In this document: positions 61,991-64,000 of the stretch, in pieces
How positions within the stretch are numbered: the stretch's first letter is position 1
Layout: every line of letters starts with the position of its first letter
NCBI RefSeq assembly: GCF_002831685.1
Contig: NZ_CP025119.1
Span: forward strand, 2,752,501 to 2,816,500
Direction of reading: 5' to 3'
DNA: 64,000 nucleotides
From: Polaribacter sp. ALD11
GTDB lineage: Bacteria > Bacteroidota > Bacteroidia > Flavobacteriales > Flavobacteriaceae
Notes under the pieces: generated by a model
The model's database searches: none
Told to the model about the DNA's origin: nothing
Seen by the model: the letters and a program-made list of their open reading frames with translations, nothing else
Program-made: the position numbers and the translations under genes

Positions 61991-62650
61991 TTAATTTGGA
62001 GTTTCTTTAAAGTTTAAATGTTTAGTAGCATTTTTAATTTGTAAAAGGAAATCTTTTCCAGGATCTGTTTTCTTCGTTCTATAACCACTATCTTTTTCTA
62101 ACCATAATTCATGATTTTCGAAATTAGTATATTCATAATGACCTATTAAATAATCGATGTCATATTTATCTTTTAAATAAGTAACAAGCCAAATGTTAGA
62201 CGCAACTTGTTTTTCTGTTAAAGGAGTTGAATCTGTTCCTCCTACATTTTCTATTCCAATAGCACTGTAATTTAGACCAATAACGTGTCTTGCCATAAAG
62301 TTTTCTGGCATTAACCTATAAATTGTTCCATCTAGATCTACCAAAAACTGAGAGGATACATTTAGATTGCTTGCGGTGTTAATTTTAGTTCTATGACTTC
62401 CGATTTCTGTGTTTACAAAAGCATTAAATGAGGCGTCTAAAGTAGGAATAGCAGTCCAGTGTAGTACAATTATTTTCGGTTCTATGGTTGGAGAATCTTG
62501 AATAATTCCATAATGAGAATTCATATACTCCAAGCTTAATTGTTTTCTTAAATCACCAAATTCTATAGGTTTATCTATAATTTCAAAGCCTTTATTGCAA
62601 GAGAAAACTGTAATTAATAAAGAGAATAGAAGTAAGGCTTTTATTTTCAT
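61991..62650 (-). CDS. N-acetylmuramoyl-L-alanine amidase lipoprotein
   Basis: The 219-residue product has lipobox TVFSCNKG (Cys about 18). The amidase_2/PGRP-like domain has zinc ligands likely in IIVLHWTAIP (His about 64), MARHVIGLN (His about 122) and TDPGKDF near residue 197, plus SSQFLVDLDGTIYRLMPE and IGHYEYTNF. Such enzymes cut the bond between MurNAc and the stem peptide. It is convergent with susD and lies 11 bases downstream of the 2-oxoamine-synthase-like gene, in a cluster with a dipeptide epimerase; recycling or use of murein peptides is a reasonable inference. Confidence 0.88.
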   Translation of the reverse strand: MKIKALLLFSLLITVFSCNKGFEIIDKPIEFGDLRKQLSLEYMNSHYGIIQDSPTIEPKIIVLHWTAIPTLDASFNAFVNTEIGSHRTKINTASNLNVSSQFLVDLDGTIYRLMPENFMARHVIGLNYSAIGIENVGGTDSTPLTEKQVASNIWLVTYLKDKYDIDYLIGHYEYTNFENHELWLEKDSGYRTKKTDPGKDFLLQIKNATKHLNFKETPN

Positions 62651-62661
62651 GAGAAAAGGTT

Positions 62662-63684
62662 TTAAGGTTTAATTAATTTTATCAAAAAATCCAACTGTTC
62701 TTTTGTATGATTTGCGTTTAATACAATTCTATTAATTTTTTTTATTGATGTTGGATAGTAAAAACTAGTAATAATTATTTTTTCTGATGCTAAAAATTTA
62801 GCAATTTTCTCATCATTCACATAGAAAACAGGATAGTTTTCTGAAATAGTGATTTTCTTTAAATCTTTAAGCTGCTCGTAAACATACTTGCAATTTTCTT
62901 GTAATTTTAGAAATTGACTCTTATATAATTCTTGCGCGTTTAAAAAACTTGCTAAAAAAGCAGGATTCATAGGTGCACTTCCTATAAAAAGCGGATTCTC
63001 TTTAATTAAATTGATGATGTTCTCCTTTCCGGCAATAATACCGCCATTAACTCCAAAAGCTTTTCCTAAAGAAGAAACACTAATAACTTCGATGTTTTCA
63101 TTTGGTTTAATTTTAGAAGAAATACCGTTTCCATTTTCACCCAAAACACCCAAACTGTGAGATTCATCAACTAAAAGAATTACTTTTTTTTCTGATGAAA
63201 TTTCTTGTAAAAAATCAAAATTAAAAGGTTTGGTTTCTAAAGCAGCAATTGCATCAACAACAATACAAATTGTTTCTTTTTCAGTATTAAGAAGAAGGTT
63301 ATTTAGACGTTTGTCTTCAAAAACAGGAAGTGCATTTTTAGGTAAAATTGCAGGATGTGTTTTTGGCATGTAGAAAAAAGAATCTACTATATTCTCTAAA
63401 GTAGAAAGTGTTAAAAAGCCAGCAAAAGTACCTGAAGAAACGGTAACACAATCTTCCGTTTTAAAAAAATTAGTTAAATATTCCTCTGCTGTTTTGTAGA
63501 TACTTAATTTAATATTTGCATTTCTAGAACTTCCAAAGGCACTTCCCCAGTTTTTAATATTCTTAAAAATGACTTCATGAAATTCAGGCAATGCTGTAAC
63601 TCCTAAATAAGAAGTTCCGCTGAAATATAAATATTCAATTCCGTTTGTAAAAGCAGTTGTATTCGGGGCTTTATCTAATTGCAT
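62662..63684 (-). CDS. PLP-dependent alpha-oxoamine synthase-like enzyme
   Basis: The 340-residue fold-type I aminotransferase-like protein has SGTSYLGVTALPEFHEVIFK, GSAFGSSRNANIKLSIYKTAE, a VDESHSLGVLGENGNGI motif (Asp binding the PLP nitrogen, about 172-189) and the PLP Lys in SVSSLGKAFGVNGGIIAGK (about 208). These resemble 8-amino-7-oxononanoate synthase and related acyl-CoA amino-acid ligases, but the protein is about 40-50 residues shorter than BioF. Its place between an amidase and a dipeptide epimerase, with 11- and 2-base gaps, suggests an amino-acid-related substrate. No biotin genes are near. Confidence 0.85.
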   Translation of the reverse strand: MQLDKAPNTTAFTNGIEYLYFSGTSYLGVTALPEFHEVIFKNIKNWGSAFGSSRNANIKLSIYKTAEEYLTNFFKTEDCVTVSSGTFAGFLTLSTLENIVDSFFYMPKTHPAILPKNALPVFEDKRLNNLLLNTEKETICIVVDAIAALETKPFNFDFLQEISSEKKVILLVDESHSLGVLGENGNGISSKIKPNENIEVISVSSLGKAFGVNGGIIAGKENIINLIKENPLFIGSAPMNPAFLASFLNAQELYKSQFLKLQENCKYVYEQLKDLKKITISENYPVFYVNDEKIAKFLASEKIIITSFYYPTSIKKINRIVLNANHTKEQLDFLIKLIKP

Positions 63685-63686
63685 AT

Positions 63687-64000
63687 TTAAAGTAAAGTTA
63701 CACCTGTTCCATTTTTATCCGCATAAGAAACAACTCCATTATTTATGGTAACTCCTGTTGCTATATCTGTTTTAAGTAATAGACTCCCATCCATATCTAC
63801 ATAATCTAATAATGGTAATAAATGTGCAATCGCAGAAATTCCAACAGAAGACTCTGTCATACAACCCACCATTGTTTTTAACCCTAATTCTTTTGCTCTT
63901 TCTAACATTCTTTTACCAGGAGTTACACCACCACACTTTGTAAGCTTCACATTTACTCCATGAAACAAACCAGCACATTTTTCAACATCACTTTCTACAA
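63687..64000 (-). CDS. Dipeptide epimerase, C-terminal part (runs off the window)
   Basis: Only the C-terminal 104 residues are in the window; the gene continues past 64000. In the minus frame [20 protein letters not shown] and [20 protein letters not shown], then [20 protein letters not shown] and [11 protein letters not shown] match the enolase-superfamily barrel of L-Ala-D/L-Glu epimerases, with the catalytic Lys in VKLTKCGG. These enzymes convert L-Ala-D-Glu from peptidoglycan recycling to L-Ala-L-Glu. The gene is followed after 2 bases by the PLP enzyme and then the amidase, a fitting cell-wall-recycling context. The 5' part is not seen, so the exact substrate class is not certain. Confidence 0.88.
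   Translation of the reverse strand, partial: VESDVEKCAGLFHGVNVKLTKCGGVTPGKRMLERAKELGLKTMVGCMTESSVGISAIAHLLPLLDYVDMDGSLLLKTDIATGVTINNGVVSYADKNGTGVTLL

Overview
The window looks like chromosome from a marine member of the Flavobacteriaceae (Bacteroidota), close to Polaribacter or Tenacibaculum in style. The reasons are very AT-rich DNA, a SusC/SusD pair and a carboxypeptidase-regulatory-domain TonB receptor, a PID-CTERM-type sorting signal, a lycopene cyclase, a DUF255 thioredoxin protein, a short-chain-type threonine dehydrogenase, and promoters of the Bacteroidota form TTG-(19-20 bp)-TAnnTTTG in front of tRNA and efflux genes. The genus is inference; no database search was possible.

Layout. 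0-1.7 kb: end of an rRNA operon (5S rRNA plus terminator), then gene-free DNA holding a decayed, internally deleted IS256-family element with both terminal inverted repeats. 1.7-7.1 kb: a secreted endonuclease/phosphatase-fold protein divergent from a TonB receptor and its DUF5689 surface lipoprotein, a plausible nucleic-acid or phosphoester scavenging locus. 7.3-11.1 kb: housekeeping genes (mce, ftsX, DUF3098, uppP, truB). 11.2-23 kb: GH29 fucosidase, LysR/LysE pair, a large RluA-type pseudouridine synthase, lipoproteins, crtY, a CxxA thioredoxin-like protein, threonine dehydrogenase, a frameshifted SnoaL-like gene and recX. 23.1-29.8 kb: a TetR-TolC-MFP-RND efflux operon with a visible promoter and candidate operator. 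29.9-31 kb: polyprenyl synthase and tRNA-Met. 31.3-35.5 kb: DUF255 protein, then three adjacent pseudogenes (VCBS/FG-GAP protein, LytTR regulator, DUF5009-like acyltransferase) and a small PID-CTERM-like protein.

35.5-48 kb is core metabolism and regulation: ribE, pdxA, DUF177-rpmF-fabH-accB-accC, an unusual Lrp-Hpt-LytTR response regulator operon without a kinase, a tRNA Leu-Gly-Asn operon, and sucA/sucB separated by dispersed repeats. 48-56.8 kb: a Crp-like regulator next to an SDR-ALDH-hydrolase cluster, a PIF1-like helicase, then recJ and an OsmC protein. 57.3-64 kb: a SusC/SusD pair facing a convergent group of amidase, 2-oxoamine-synthase-like PLP enzyme and dipeptide epimerase (partial, running off the window), which suggests use of cell-wall peptides.

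Most of the window is ordinary conserved flavobacterial chromosome. The items most worth a second look are the Lrp-Hpt-LytTR operon, the PID-CTERM-like protein with its 16-bp palindrome, the decayed IS256 derivative, the dispersed repeats and the nuclease/TonB/DUF5689 locus. I found no CRISPR array, prophage, or recognised defence system.
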